Of a DNA stretch of 64,000 nt, positions 12,003 to 25,700 are shown in pieces. Every line of letters starts with the position of its first letter. The stretch's first letter is position 1. The translations under genes were made by a program, and so were the position numbers. The DNA comes from Elmis aenea (Eukaryota; Arthropoda; Insecta; Coleoptera; Elmidae), in NCBI GenBank assembly GCA_947652605.1, contig CANTFG010000005.1:1-64000 (forward strand). Reading direction: 5' to 3'. Below the pieces are notes generated by a model that made no database searches, was not told where the DNA came from, and worked only from the letters and a program-made list of their open reading frames with translations.

Positions 12003-13883
12003 TTCCTTGAGCGACTATTTCTAAACAATTTTAATTATTGATTTGTATATCACAGGAACAGTTTATCCATCGCTTCTTTACATGAATACAATTGTTTTGC
12101 GTATGTCTTTCAATGAGCTGGTTTTAATTTTTAATAATTTCCTAAAAATACCGTGCTTTAGTTAATACATATGTTCCTTGAGCGACTATTTCTAAAAAAA
12201 TTTAAATATTGATTTGTATATCACAGGAACAGTTTATCCATCGCCTCTTTACATAAATACAATTGTTTTGCATATGTCTTTCAATGAGCTGGTTTTAATT
12301 TTTACTAATTTCCTAAAAATACCGTGCTTTAGTTAATACATATGTTCCTTGAGCGACTATTTCGAAACAATTTTAATTATTAATTTGTATATGACAGGAA
12401 CAGTTTATCTATCGCCTCTTTACATGAATACAATTGTTTTGCATATGTCTTTCAATGAGCTGGTTTTAATTTTTACTAATTTCCTAAAAATACCGTGCTT
12501 TAGTTAATACATATGTTCCTTGAGCGACTATTTCGAAACAATTTTAATTATTGATTTGTATATCACAGGAACAGTTTATCCATCGCCTCTTTACATGAAT
12601 ACAATTGTTTTGCATATGTCTTTCAATGAGCTGGTTTTAATTTTTAAAAATTTCCTAAAAATACCGTGCTTTAGTTAATACATATGTTCCTTGAGCGACT
12701 ATTTCTAAACAATTTTAATTATGGATTTGTATATCACAGGAACAGTTTATCCATCGCCTCTTTACATGAATAAAATTGTTTTGCATATGTCTTTCAATGA
12801 GCTGGTTTTAATTTTTAATAATTTCCTAAAAATACCGTGCTTTAGTTAATACATATGTTCCTTGAGCGACTATTTCGAAACAATTTTAATTATTGATTTG
12901 TATATCACAGGAACAGTTTATCCATCGCCTCTTTACATGAATACAATTGTTTTGCATATGTCTTTCAATGAGCTGGTTTTAATTTTTAATAATTTCCTAA
13001 AAATACCGTGCTTTAGTTAATACATATGTTCCTTGAGCGACTATTTCGAAACAATTTTAATTATTGATTTGTATGTCACAGAAACAGTTTATCCATCGCC
13101 TCTTTACAGGAATACAATTGTTTTGCATATGTCTTTCAATGAGCTGGTTTTAATTTTTAATAATTTCCTAAAAATACCGTGCTTTAGTTAATACATATGT
13201 TCCTTGAGCGACTATTTCTGAACAATTTTAATTATTGATTTGTATATCACAGAAACAGTTTATCCATCGCCTCTTTACAGGAATACAATTGTTTTGCATA
13301 TGTCTTTCAATGAGCTGGTTTTAATTTTTAAAAATTTCCTAAAAATACCGTGCTTTAGTTAATACATATGTTTCTTGTGCGACTATTTCGAAACAATTTC
13401 AATTATTGATTTGTATATGACAGGAACAGTTTATCCATCGCCTTTTTACATGAATAAAATTGTTTTGCATATGTCTTTCAATGAGCTGGTTTTAATTTTT
13501 AATAATTTCCTAAAAATACCGTGCTTTAGTTAATACATATGTTCCTTGTGCGACTATTTTGAAACAATTTCAATTATTGATTTGTATATGACAGGAACAG
13601 TTTATCCATCGCTTCTTTACATGAATACAATTGTTTTGCATATGTCTTTCAATGAGCTGGTTTTATTTTTTAATAATTTCCTAAAAATACCGTGCTTTAG
13701 TTAATACATATGTTCCTTGAGCGACTATTTCTAAACAATTTTAATTATTGATTTGTATATCACAGAAACAGTTTATCCATCGCCTCTTTACATGAATACA
13801 ATTGTTTTGCATATGTCTTTCAATGAGCTGGTTTTAATTTTTAATAATTTCCTAAAAATACTGTGCTTTAGTTAATACAAATG
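12003..13883. repeat. Satellite A HOR, 11-monomer variant before the GCAGGATT junction (1,881 bp)
   Basis: It starts at the GCGT monomer (GCGT at 12099) and follows the 14-monomer order with three monomers missing after the ATTAAT/ATGAC monomer. It ends at 13883 with ACTGTGC and ACAAATG variants that lead into the first GCAGGATT monomer. Confidence 0.8.
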
Positions 13884-15764
13884 TTCCTTGAGCGACTATT
13901 TCTAAACAATTTTAATTATTGATTTGTATATCACAGGAACAGTTTATCCATCGCCTCTTTGCAGGATTACAATTGTTTTGCATATGTCTTTCAATGAGCT
14001 GGTTTTAATTTTTAATAATTTCCTAAAAATACCGTGCTTTAGATAATACATATGTTCCTTGAGCGACTATTTCTAAACAATTTTAATTATTGATTTGTAT
14101 ATCACAGGAACAGTTTATCCATCGCCTCTTTACAGGAATACAATTGTTTTGCATATGTCTTTCAATGAGCTGGTTTTAATTTTTAATAATTTCCTAAAAA
14201 TACCGTGCATTAGTTAATACATATGTTCCTTGAGCGACTATTTCTGAACAATTTTAATTATTAATTTGTATATCACAGGAACAGTTTATCCATCGCCTTT
14301 TTACATGAATACAATTATTTTGCATATGTCTTTCAATGAGCTGGTTTTAATTGTTAATAATTTCTTAAAAATACCGTGCTTTAGTTAATACATATGTTCC
14401 TTGAGCGACTATTTCTAAAAAATTTTAATTATTGATTTGTATATCACAGGAACAGTTTATCCATCGCCTCTTTACATGAATACAATTGTTTTGCATATGT
14501 CTTTCAATGAGCTGGTTTTAATTTTTAATAATTTCCTAAAAATACCGTGCTTTAGTTAATACATATGTTCCTTGAGCGACTATTTCGAAACAATTTTAAT
14601 TATTGATTTGTATATCACAGGAACAGTTTATCCATCGCCTCTTTACATGAATACAATTGTTTTGCATATGTCTTTCAATGAGCTGGCTTTAATTTTTAAT
14701 AATTTCCTAAAAATACCGTGCTTTAGTTAATACATATGTTCCTTGAGCGACTGTTTCTGAACAATTTTAATTATTGATTTGTATATCACAGGAACAGTTT
14801 ATCCATCGCCTCTTTACATGAATACAATTGTTTTGCATATGTCTTTCAATGAGCTGGTTTTAATTTTTAATAATTTCCTAAAAATACCGTGCTTTAGTTA
14901 ATACATATGTTCCTTGAGCGACTATTTCTAAACAATTTTAATTATGGATTTGTATATCATAGGAACAGTTTATCCATCGCCTCTTTACATGAATACAATT
15001 GTTTTGCATATGTCTTTCAATGAGCTGGTTTTAATTTTTAATAATTTCCTAAAAATACCGTGCTTTAGTTAATACATATGTTCCTTGAGCGACTATTTCT
15101 GAACAATTTTAATTATTGAATTGTATGTCACAGAAACAGTTTATCCATCGCCTCTTTACATGAATACAATTGTTTTGCATATGTCTTTCAATGAGCTGGT
15201 TTTAATTTTTAATAATTTCCTAAAAATACCGTGCTTTAGTTAATACATATGTTCCTTGAGCGACTATTTCTAAACAATTTTAATTATGGATTTGTATATC
15301 ACAGGAACAGTTTATCCATCGCCTCTTTACATGAATACAATTGTTTTGCATATGTCTTTCAATGAGCTGGTTTTATTTTTTAATAATTTCCTAAAAATAC
15401 CGTGCTTTAGTTAATACATATGTTCCTTGAGCGACTATTTCTAAACAATTTTAATTATTGATTTGTATATCACAGAAACAGTTTATCCATCGCCTCTTTA
15501 CATGAATACAATTGTTTTGCATATGTCTTTCAATGAGCTGGTTTTAATTTTTAATAATTTCCTAAAAATACCGTGCTTTAGTTAATACATATGTTCCTTG
15601 AGCGACTAATTCTAAAAAAATTTAATTATTGATTTGTATATGACAGGAACAGTTTATCCATCGCTTCTTTACATGAATACAATTGTTTTGCATATGTCTT
15701 TCAATGAGCTGGTTTTATTTTTTAATAATTTCCTAAAAATACCGTGCTTTAGTTAATACATATG
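13884..15764. repeat. Satellite A 11-monomer block with 38-mer-type monomers inside the 14-mer domain
   Basis: The first monomer has TTTGCAGGATTAC (GCAGG at 13961), followed by AGATAATAC and GTGCATTAG monomers. These variants otherwise occur only in the right-hand domain from 22777 onward. The block is 11 monomers long and returns to the GCGT-led order at 15765. It therefore looks like either the ancestor of the 38-monomer super-unit or a segment moved into the older domain. Its monomers also carry private changes (CCTTTTTACATG, AATTGTTAAT, GAATTGTATG). Confidence 0.8.
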
Positions 15765-17303
15765 TTCCTTGAGCGACTATTTCTAAACAATTTTAATTAT
15801 TGATTTGTATATCACAGGAACAGTTTATCCATCGCTTCTTTACATGAATACAATTGTTTTGCGTATGTCTTTCAATGAGCTGGTTTTAATTTTTAATAAT
15901 TTCCTAAAAATACCGTGCTTTAGTTAATACATATGTTCCTTGAGCGACTATTTCTAAAAAAATTTAATTATTGATTTGTATATCACAGGAACAGTTTATC
16001 CATCGCCTCTTTACATAAATACAATTGTTTTGCATATGTCTTTCAATGAGCTGGTTTTAATTTTTACTAATTTCCTAAAAATACCGTGCTTTAGTTAATA
16101 CATATGTTCCTTGAGCGACTATTTCGAAACAATTTTAATTATTAATTTGTATATGACAGGAACAGTTTATCCATCGCCTCTTTACATGAATACAATTGTT
16201 TTGCATATGTCTTTCAATGAGCTGGTTTTAATTTTTACTAATTTCCTAAAAATACCGTGCTTTAGTTAATACATATGTTCCTTGAGCGACTATTTCTAAA
16301 AAATTTTAATTATTGATTTGTATATCACAGGAACAGTTTATCCATCGCCTCTTTACATGAATACAATTGTTTTGCATATGTCTTTCAATAAGCTGGTTTT
16401 AATTTTTAATAATTTCCTAAAAATACCGTGCTTTAGTTAATACATATGTTCCTTGAGCGACTATTTCGAAACAATTTTAATTATTGATTTGTATATCACA
16501 GGAACAGTTTATCCATCGCCTCTTTACATGAATACAATTGTTTTGCATATGTCTTTTAATGAGCTGGCTTTAATTTTTAATAATTTCCTAAAAATACCGT
16601 GCTTTAGTTAATACATATGTTCCTTGAGCGACTGTTTCTGAACAATTTTAATTATTGATTTGTATATCACAGGAACAGTTTATCCATCGCCTCTTTACAT
16701 GAATACAATTGTTTTGCATATGTCTTTCAATGAGCTGGTTTTAATTTTTAATAATTTCCTAAAAATACCGTGCTTTAGTTAATACATATGTTCCTTGAGC
16801 GACTATTTCTAAACAATTTTAATTATGGATTTGTATATCACAGGAACAGTTTATCCATCGCCTCTTTACATGAATAAAATTGTTTTGCATATGTCTTTCA
16901 ATGAGCTGGTTTTAATTTTTAATAATTTCCTAAAAATACCGTGCTTTAGTTAATACATATGTTCCTTGAGCGACTATTTCGAAACAATTTTAATTATTGA
17001 TTTGTATATCACAGGAACAGTTTATCCATCGCCTCTTTACATGAATACAATTGTTTTGCATATGTCTTTCAATGAGCTGGTTTTAATTTTTAATAATTTC
17101 CTAAAAATACCGTGCTTTAGTTAATACATATGTTCCTTGAGCGACTATTTCGAAACAATTTTAATTATTGATTTGTATGTCACAGAAACAGTTTATCCAT
17201 CGCCTCTTTACAGGAATACAATTGTTTTGCATATGTCTTTCAATGAGCTGGTTTTAATTTTTAATAATTTCCTAAAAATACCGTGCTTTAGTTAATACAT
17301 ATG
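15765..17303. repeat. Satellite A HOR, 9-monomer variant (1,539 bp)
   Basis: GCGT is at 15861 and the next at 17400, nine monomers apart. It holds the first nine monomers of the 14-monomer order, then restarts with the GCGT monomer, so five monomers are deleted. It carries the private variants AATAAGCTGGTT and CTTTTAATGAG, both shared with the following unit. Confidence 0.85.
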
Positions 17304-19697
17304 TTCCTTGAGCGACTATTTCTAAACAATTTTAATTATTGATTTGTATATCACAGGAACAGTTTATCCATCGCTTCTTTACATGAATACAATTGTTTTG
17401 CGTATGTCTTTCAATGAGCTGGTTTTAATTTTTAATAATTTCCTAAAAATACCGTGCTTTAGTTAATACATATGTTCCTTGAGCGACTATTTCTAAAAAA
17501 ATTTAATTATTGATTTGTATATCACAGGAACAGTTTATCCATCGCCTCTTTACATAAATACAATTGTTTTGCATATGTCTTTCAATGAGCTGGTTTTAAT
17601 TTTTACTAATTTCCTAAAAATACCGTGCTTTAGTTAATACATATGTTCCTTGAGCGACTATTTCGAAACAATTTTAATTATTAATTTGTATATGACAGGA
17701 ACAGTTTATCCATCGCCTCTTTACATGAATACAATTGTTTTGCATATGTCTTTCAATGAGCTGGTTTTAATTTTTACTAATTTCCTAAAAATACCGTGCT
17801 TTAGTTAATACATATGTTCCTTGAGCGACTATTTCTAAAAAATTTTAATTATTGATTTGTATATCACAGGAACAGTTTATCCATCGCCTCTTTACATGAA
17901 TACAATTGTTTTGCATATGTCTTTCAATAAGCTGGTTTTAATTTTTAATAATTTCCTAAAAATACCGTGCTTTAGTTAATACATATGTTCCTTGAGCGAC
18001 TATTTCGAAACAATTTTAATTATTGATTTGTATATCACAGGAACAGTTTATCCATCGCCTCTTTACATGAATACAATTGTTTTGCATATGTCTTTTAATG
18101 AGCTGGCTTTAATTTTTAATAATTTCCTAAAAATACCGTGCTTTAGTTAATACATATGTTCCTTGAGCGACTGTTTCTGAACAATTTTAATTATTGATTT
18201 GTATATCACAGGAACAGTTTATCCATCGCCTCTTTACATGAATACAATTGTTTTGCATATGTCTTTCAATGAGCTGGTTTTAATTTTTAATAATTTCCTA
18301 AAAATACCGTGCTTTAGTTAATACATATGTTCCTTGAGCGACTATTTCTAAACAATTTTAATTATTGATTTGTATATCACAGGAACAGTTTATCCATCGC
18401 CTCTTTACATGAATAAAATTGTTTTGCATATGTCTTTCAATGAGCTGGTTTTAATTTTTAATAATTTCCTAAAAATACCGTGCTTTAGTTAATACATATG
18501 TTCCTTGAGCGACTATTTCGAAACAATTTTAATTATTGATTTGTATATCACAGGAACAGTTTATCCATCGCCTCTTTACATGAATACAATTGTTTTGCAT
18601 ATGTCTTTCAATGAGCTGGTTTTAATTTTTAATAATTTCCTAAAAATACCGTGCTTTAGTTAATACATATGTTCCTTGAGCGACTATTTCGAAACAATTT
18701 TAATTATTGATTTGTATGTCACAGAAACAGTTTATCCATCGCCTCTTTACAGGAATACAATTGTTTTGCATATGTCTTTCAATGAGCTGGTTTTAATTTT
18801 TAATAATTTCCTAAAAATACCGTGCTTTAGTTAATACATATGTTCCTTGAGCGACTATTTGTGAACAATTTTAATTATTGATTTGTATATCACAGAAACA
18901 GTTTATCCATCGCCTCTTTACAGGAATACAATTGTTTTGCATATGTCTTTCAATGAGCTGGTTTTAATTTTTAAAAATTTCCTAAAAATACCGTGCTTTA
19001 GTTAATACATATGTTTCTTGTGCGACTATTTCGAAACAATTTCAATTATTGATTTGTATATGACAGGAACAGTTTATCCATCGCCTTTTTACATGAATAA
19101 AATTGTTTTGCATATGTCTTTCAATGAGCTGGTTTTAATTTTTAATAATTTCCTAAAAATACCGTGCTTTAGTTAATACATATGTTCCTTGTGCGACTAT
19201 TTTGAAACAATTTCAATTATTGATTTGTATATGACAGGAACAGTTTATCCATCGCTTCTTTACATGAATACAATTGTTTTGCATATGTCTTTCAATGAGC
19301 TGGTTTTATTTTTTAATAATTTCCTAAAAATACCGTGCTTTAGTTAATACATATGTTCCTTGAGCGACTATTTCTAAACAATTTTAATTATTGATTTGTA
19401 TATCACAGAAACAGTTTATCCATCGCCTCTTTACATGAATACAATTGTTTTGCATATGTCTTTCAATGAGCTGGTTTTAATTTTTAATAATTTCCTAAAA
19501 ATACCGTGCTTTAGTTAATACATATGTTCCTTGAGCGACTATTTCTAAAAAAATTTAATTATTGATTTGTATATGACAGGAACAGTTTATCCATCGCTTC
19601 TTTACATGAATACAATTGTTTTGCATATGTCTTTCAATGAGCTGGTTTTATTTTTTAATAATTTCCTAAAAATACCGTGCTTTAGTTAATACATATG
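17304..19697. repeat. Satellite A 14-monomer HOR, later full copy (2,394 bp)
   Basis: GCGT is at 17400 and the next at 19794, exactly 14 monomers. The full reference order is present, so the 14-monomer organisation recurs about 14 kb from the reference copy. It shares AATAAGCTGGTT and CTTTTAATGAG with the preceding 9-monomer unit, showing these two neighbours derive from one another. Confidence 0.85.
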
Positions 19698-21579
19698 TTC
19701 CTTGAGCGACTATTTCTAAACAATTTTAATTATTGATTTGTATATCACAGGAACAGTTTATCCATCGCTTCTTTACATGAATACAATTGTTTTGCGTATG
19801 TCTTTCAATGAGCTGGTTTTAATTTTTAATAATTTCCTAAAAATACCGTGCTTTAGTTAATACATATGTTCCTTGAGCGACTATTTCTAAAAAAATTTAA
19901 TTATTGATTTGTATATCACAGGAACAGTTTATCCATCGCCTCTTTACATAAATACAATTGTTTTGCATATGTCTTTCAATGAGCTGGTTTTAATTTTTAC
20001 TAATTTCCTAAAAATACCGTGCTTTAGTTAATACATATGTTCCTTGAGCGACTATTTCGAAACAATTTTAATTATTAATTTGTATATGACAGGAACAGTT
20101 TATCTATCGCCTCTTTACATGAATACAATTGTTTTGCATATGTCTTTCAATGAGCTGGTTTTAATTTTTACTAATTTCCTAAAAATACCGTGCTTTAGTT
20201 AATAAATATGTTCCTTGAGCGACTATTTCTAAAAAAATTTAATTATTGATTTGTATATCACAGGAAAACAGTTTATCCATCGCCTCTTTACATGAATACA
20301 ATTGTTTTGCATATGTCTTTCAATGACTTGGTTTAATTTTTAATAATTTCCTAAAAATACCGTGCTTTAGTTAATACATATGTTCCTTGAGCGACTATTT
20401 CTAAACAATTTTAATTATGGATTTGTATATCACAGGAACAGTTTATCCATCGCCTCTTTACATGAATACAATTGTTTTGCATATGTCTTTCAATGAGCTG
20501 GTTTTAATTTTTAATAATTTCCTAAAAATACCGTGCTTTAGTTAATACATATGTTCCTTGAGCGACTATTTCTGAACAATTTTAATTATTGATTTGTATG
20601 TCACAGAAACAGTTTATCCATCGCCTCTTTACAGGAATACAATTGTTTTGCATATGTCTTTCAATGAGCTGGTTTTAATTTTTAATAATTTCCTAAAAAT
20701 ACCGTGCTTTAGTTAATACATATGTTCCTTGAGCGACTATTTCTGAACAATTTTAATTATTGATTTGTATATCACAGAAACAGTTTATCCATCGCCTCTT
20801 TACAGGAATACAATTGTTTTGCATTTGTCTTTCAATGAGCTGGTTTTAATTTTTAAAAATTTCCTAAAAATACCGTGCTTTAGTTAATACATATGTTTCT
20901 TGTGCGACTATTTCGAAACAATTTCAATTATTGATTTGTATATGACAGGAACAGTTTATCCATCGCCTTTTTACATGAATAAAATTGTTTTGCATATGTC
21001 TTTCAATGAGCTGGTTTTAATTTTTAATAATTTCCTAAAAATACCGTGCTTTAGTTAATACTTATGTTCCTTGTGCGACTATTTTGAAACAATTTCAATT
21101 ATTGATTTGTATATGACAGGAACAGTTTATCCATCGCTTCTTTACATGAATACAATTGTTTTGCATATGTCTTTCAATGAGCTGGTTTTATTTTTTAATA
21201 ATTTCCTAAAAATACCGTGCTTTAGTTAATACATATGTTCCTTGAGCGACTATTTCTAAACAATTTTAATTATTGATTTGTATATCACAGAAACAGTTTA
21301 TCCATCGCCTCTTTACATGAATACAATTGTTTTGCATATGTCTTTCAATGAGCTGGTTTTAATTTTTAATAATTTCCTAAAAATACCGTGCTTTAGTTAA
21401 TACATATGTTCCTTGAGCGACTATTTCTAAAAAAATTTAATTATTGATTTGTATATGACAGGAACAGTTTATCCATCGCTTCTTTACATGAATACAATTG
21501 TTTTGCATATGTCTTTCAATGAGCTGGTTTTATTTTTTAATAATTTCCTAAAAATACCGTGCTTTAGTTAATACATATG
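19698..21579. repeat. Satellite A HOR, 11-monomer variant with a local indel pair
   Basis: It contains eleven monomers plus one base between GCGT at 19794 and 21676. The extra base comes from one damaged monomer: GGAAAACAG near 20270 gains two bases, and CAATGACTTGGTTTAAT near 20325 loses one. These are the only indels in the array that lie inside a monomer rather than at the ACATATG site. The unit introduces the GCATTTG variant (20821) that marks the following domain. Confidence 0.8.
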
Positions 21580-22776
21580 TTCCTTGAGCGACTATTTCTA
21601 AACAATTTTAATTATTGATTTGTATATCACAGGAACAGTTTATCCATCGCTTCTTTACATGAATACAATTGTTTTGCGTATGTCTTTCAATGAGCTGGTT
21701 TTAATTTTTAATAATTTCCTAAAAATACCGTGCTTTAGTTAATACATATGTTCCTTGAGCGACTATTTCTAAAAAAATTTAATTATTGATTTGTATATCA
21801 CAGGAACAGTTTATCCATCGCCTCTTTACATAAATACAATTGTTTTGCATATGTCTTTCAATGAGCTGGTTTTAATTTTTACTAATTTCCTAAAAATACC
21901 GTGCTTTAGTTAATACATATGTTCCTTGAGCGACTATTTCGAAACAATTTTAATTATTAATTTGTATATGACAGGAACAGTTTATCTATCGCCTCTTTAC
22001 ATGAATACAATTGTTTTGCATATGTCTTTCAATGAGCTGGTTTTAATTTTTACTAATTTCCTAAAAATACCGTGCTTTAGTTAATACATATGTTCCTTGA
22101 GCGACTATTTCTAAACAATTTTAATTATTGATTTGTATATCACAGGAACAGTTTATCCATCGCCTCTTTACATGAATACAATTGTTTTGCATATGTCTTT
22201 CAATGAGCTGGTTTTAATTTTTAATAATTTCCTAAAAATACCGTGCTTTAGTTAATACATATGTTTCTTGTGCGACTATTTCGAAACAATTTCAATTATT
22301 GATTTGTATATGACAGGAACAGTTTATCCATCGCCTTTTTACATGAATAAAATTGTTTTGCATATGTCTTTCAATGAGCTGGTTTTAATTTTTAATAATT
22401 TCCTAAAAATACCGTGCTTTAGTTAATACATATGTTCCTTGTGCGACTATTTCGAAACAATTTCAATTATTGATTTGTATATGACAGGAACAGTTTATCC
22501 ATCGCTTCTTTACATGAATACAATTGTTTTGCATATGTCTTTCAATGAGCTGGTTTTATTTTTTAATAATTTCCTAAAAATACCGTGCTTTAGTTAATAC
22601 ATATGTTCCTTGAGCGACTATTTCTAAACAATTTTAATTATTGATTTGTATATCACAGAAACAGTTTATCCATCGCCTCTTTACATGAATACAATTGTTT
22701 TGCATATGTCTTTCAATGAGCTGGTTTTAATTTTTAATAATTTCCTAAAAATACCGTGCTTTAGTTAATACAAATG
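21580..22776. repeat. Satellite A transition block, seven monomers
   Basis: Seven monomers (1,197 bp) begin with the last GCGT monomer of the array (GCGT at 21676) and end just before the GCAGGATT monomer at 22777. After this point GCGT is never seen again. The block thus marks the border between the 14-monomer and 38-monomer domains. Confidence 0.8.
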
Positions 22777-25700
22777 TTCCTTGAGCGACTATTTCTAAAC
22801 AATTTTAATTATTGATTTGTATATCACAGGAACAGTTTATCCATCGCCTCTTTGCAGGATTACAATTGTTTTGCATATGTCTTTCAATGAGCTGGTTTTA
22901 ATTTTTAATAATTTCCTAAAAATACCGTGCTTTAGTTAATACATATGTTCCTTGAGCGACTATTTCTGAACAATTTTAATTATTGATTTGTATGTCACAG
23001 AAACAGTTTATCCATCGCCTCTTTACAGGAATACAATTGTTTTGCATATGCCTTTCAATGAGCTGGTTTTAATTTTTAATAATTTCCTAAAAATACCGTG
23101 CTTTAGTTAATACATATGTTCCTTGAGCGACTATTTCTGAACAATTTTAATTATTGATTTGTATATCACAGAAACAGTTTATCCATCGCCTCTTTACAGG
23201 AATACAATTGTTTTGCATTTGTCTTTCAATGAGCTGGTTTTAATTTTTAAAAATTTCCTAAAAATACCGTGCTTTAGTTAATACATATGTTTCTTGTGCG
23301 ACTATTTCGAAACAATTTCAATTATTGATTTGTATATGACAGGAACAGTTTATCCATCGCCTTTTTACATGAATAAAATGGTTTTGCATATGTCTTTCAA
23401 TGAGCTGGTTTTAATTTTTAATAATTTCCTAAAAATACCGTGCTTTAGTTAATACATATGTTCCTTGTGCGACTATTTTGAAACAATTTCAATTATTGAT
23501 TTGTATATGACAGGAACAGTTTATCCATCGCTTCTTTACATGAATACAATTGTTTTGCATATGTCTTTCAATGAGCTGGTTTTATTTTTTAATAATTTCC
23601 TAAAAATACCGTGCTTTAGTTAATACATATGTTCCTTGAGCGACTATTTCTAAACAATTTTAATTATTGATTTGTATATCACAGAAACAGTTTATCCATC
23701 GCCTCTTTACATGAATACAATTGTTTTGCATATGTCTTTCAATGAGCTGGTATTAATTTTTAATAATTTCCTAAAAATACCGTGCTTTAGTTAATACATA
23801 TGTTCCTTGTGCGACTATTTCGAAACAATTTCAATTATTGATTTGTATATCACAGGAACAGTTTATCCATCGCCTCTTTACATGAATACAATTGTTTTGC
23901 ATATGTCTTTCAATGAGCTGGTTTTAATTTTTAATAATTTCCTAAAAATACTGTGCTTTAGTTAATACATATGTTCCTTGAGCGACTATTTCTAAACAAT
24001 TTTAATTATTGATTTGTATATCACAGGAACAGTTTATCCATCGCCTCTTTACAGGAATACAATTGTTTTGCATATGTCTTTCAATGAGCTGGTTTTAATT
24101 TTTAATAATTTCCTAAAAATACCGTGCATTAGTTAATACATTTGTTCCTTGAGCGACTATTTCTGAACAATTTTAATTATTGATTTGTATATCACAGGAA
24201 CAGTTTATCCATCGCCTCTTTACATGAATACAATTGTTTTGCATATGTCTTTCAATGAGCTGGTTTTAATTTTTAATAATTTCCTAAAAATACCGTGCTT
24301 TAGTTAATACATATGTTCCTTGTGCGACTATTTTGAAACAATTTCAATTATTGATTTGTATATGACAGGAACAGTTTATCCATCGCTTCTTTACATGAAT
24401 ACAATTGTTTTGCATATGTCTTTCAATGAGCTGGTTTTATTTTTTAATAATTTCCTAAAAATACCGTGCTTTAGTTAATACATATGTTCCTTGAGCGACT
24501 ATTTCTAAACAATTTTAATTATTGATTTGTATATCACAGAAACAGTTTATCCATCGCCTCTTTACATGAATACAATTGTTTTGCATATGTCTTTCAATGA
24601 GCTGGTTTTAATTTTTAATAATTTCCTAAAAATACCGTGCTTTAGTTAATACAAATGTTCCTTGAGCGACTATTTCTAAACAATTTTAATTATTGATTTG
24701 TATATCACAGGAACAGTTTATCCATCGCCTCTTTGCAGGATTACAATTGTTTTGCATATGTCTTTCAATGAGCTGGTTTTAATTTTTAATAATTTCCTAA
24801 AAATACCGTGCTTTAGATAATACATATGTTCCTTGAGCGACTATTTCTAAACAATTTTAATTATTGATTTGTATATCACAGGAACAGTTTATCCATCGCC
24901 TCTTTACAGGAATACAATTATTTTGCATATGTCTTTCAATGAGCTGGTTTTAATTTTTAATAATTTCCTAAAAATACCGTGCATTAGTTAATACATATGT
25001 TCCTTGAGCGACTATTTCTGAACAATTTTAATTATTAATTTGTATATCACAGGAACAGTTTATCCATCGCCTCTTTACATGAATACAATTATTTTGCATA
25101 TGTCTTTCAATGAGCTGGTTTTAATTTTTAATAATTTCCTAAAAATACCGTGCTTTAGTTAATACATATGTTCCTTGAGCGACTATTTCTAAAAAATTTT
25201 AATTATTGATTTGTATATCACAGGAACAGTTTATCCATCGCCTCTTTACATGAATACAATTGTTTTGCATATGTCTTTCAATGAGCTGGTTTTAATTTTT
25301 AATAATTTCCTAAAAATACCGTGCTTTAGTTAATACATATGTTCCTTGAGCGACTATTTCGAAACAATTTTAATTATTGATTTGTATATCACAGGAACAG
25401 TTTATCCATCGCCTCTTTACATGAATACAATTGTTTTGCATATGTCTTTCAATGAGCTGGCTTTAATTTTTAATAATTTCCTAAAAATACCGTGCTTTAG
25501 TTAATACATATGTTCCTTGAGCGACTGTTTCTGAACAATTTTAATTATTGATTTGTATATCACAGGAACAGTTTATCCATCGCCTCTTTACATGAATACA
25601 ATTGTTTTGCATATGTCTTTCAATGAGCTGGTTTTAATTTTTAATAATTTCCTAAAAATACCGTGCTTTAGTTAATACATATGTTCCTTGAGCGACTATT

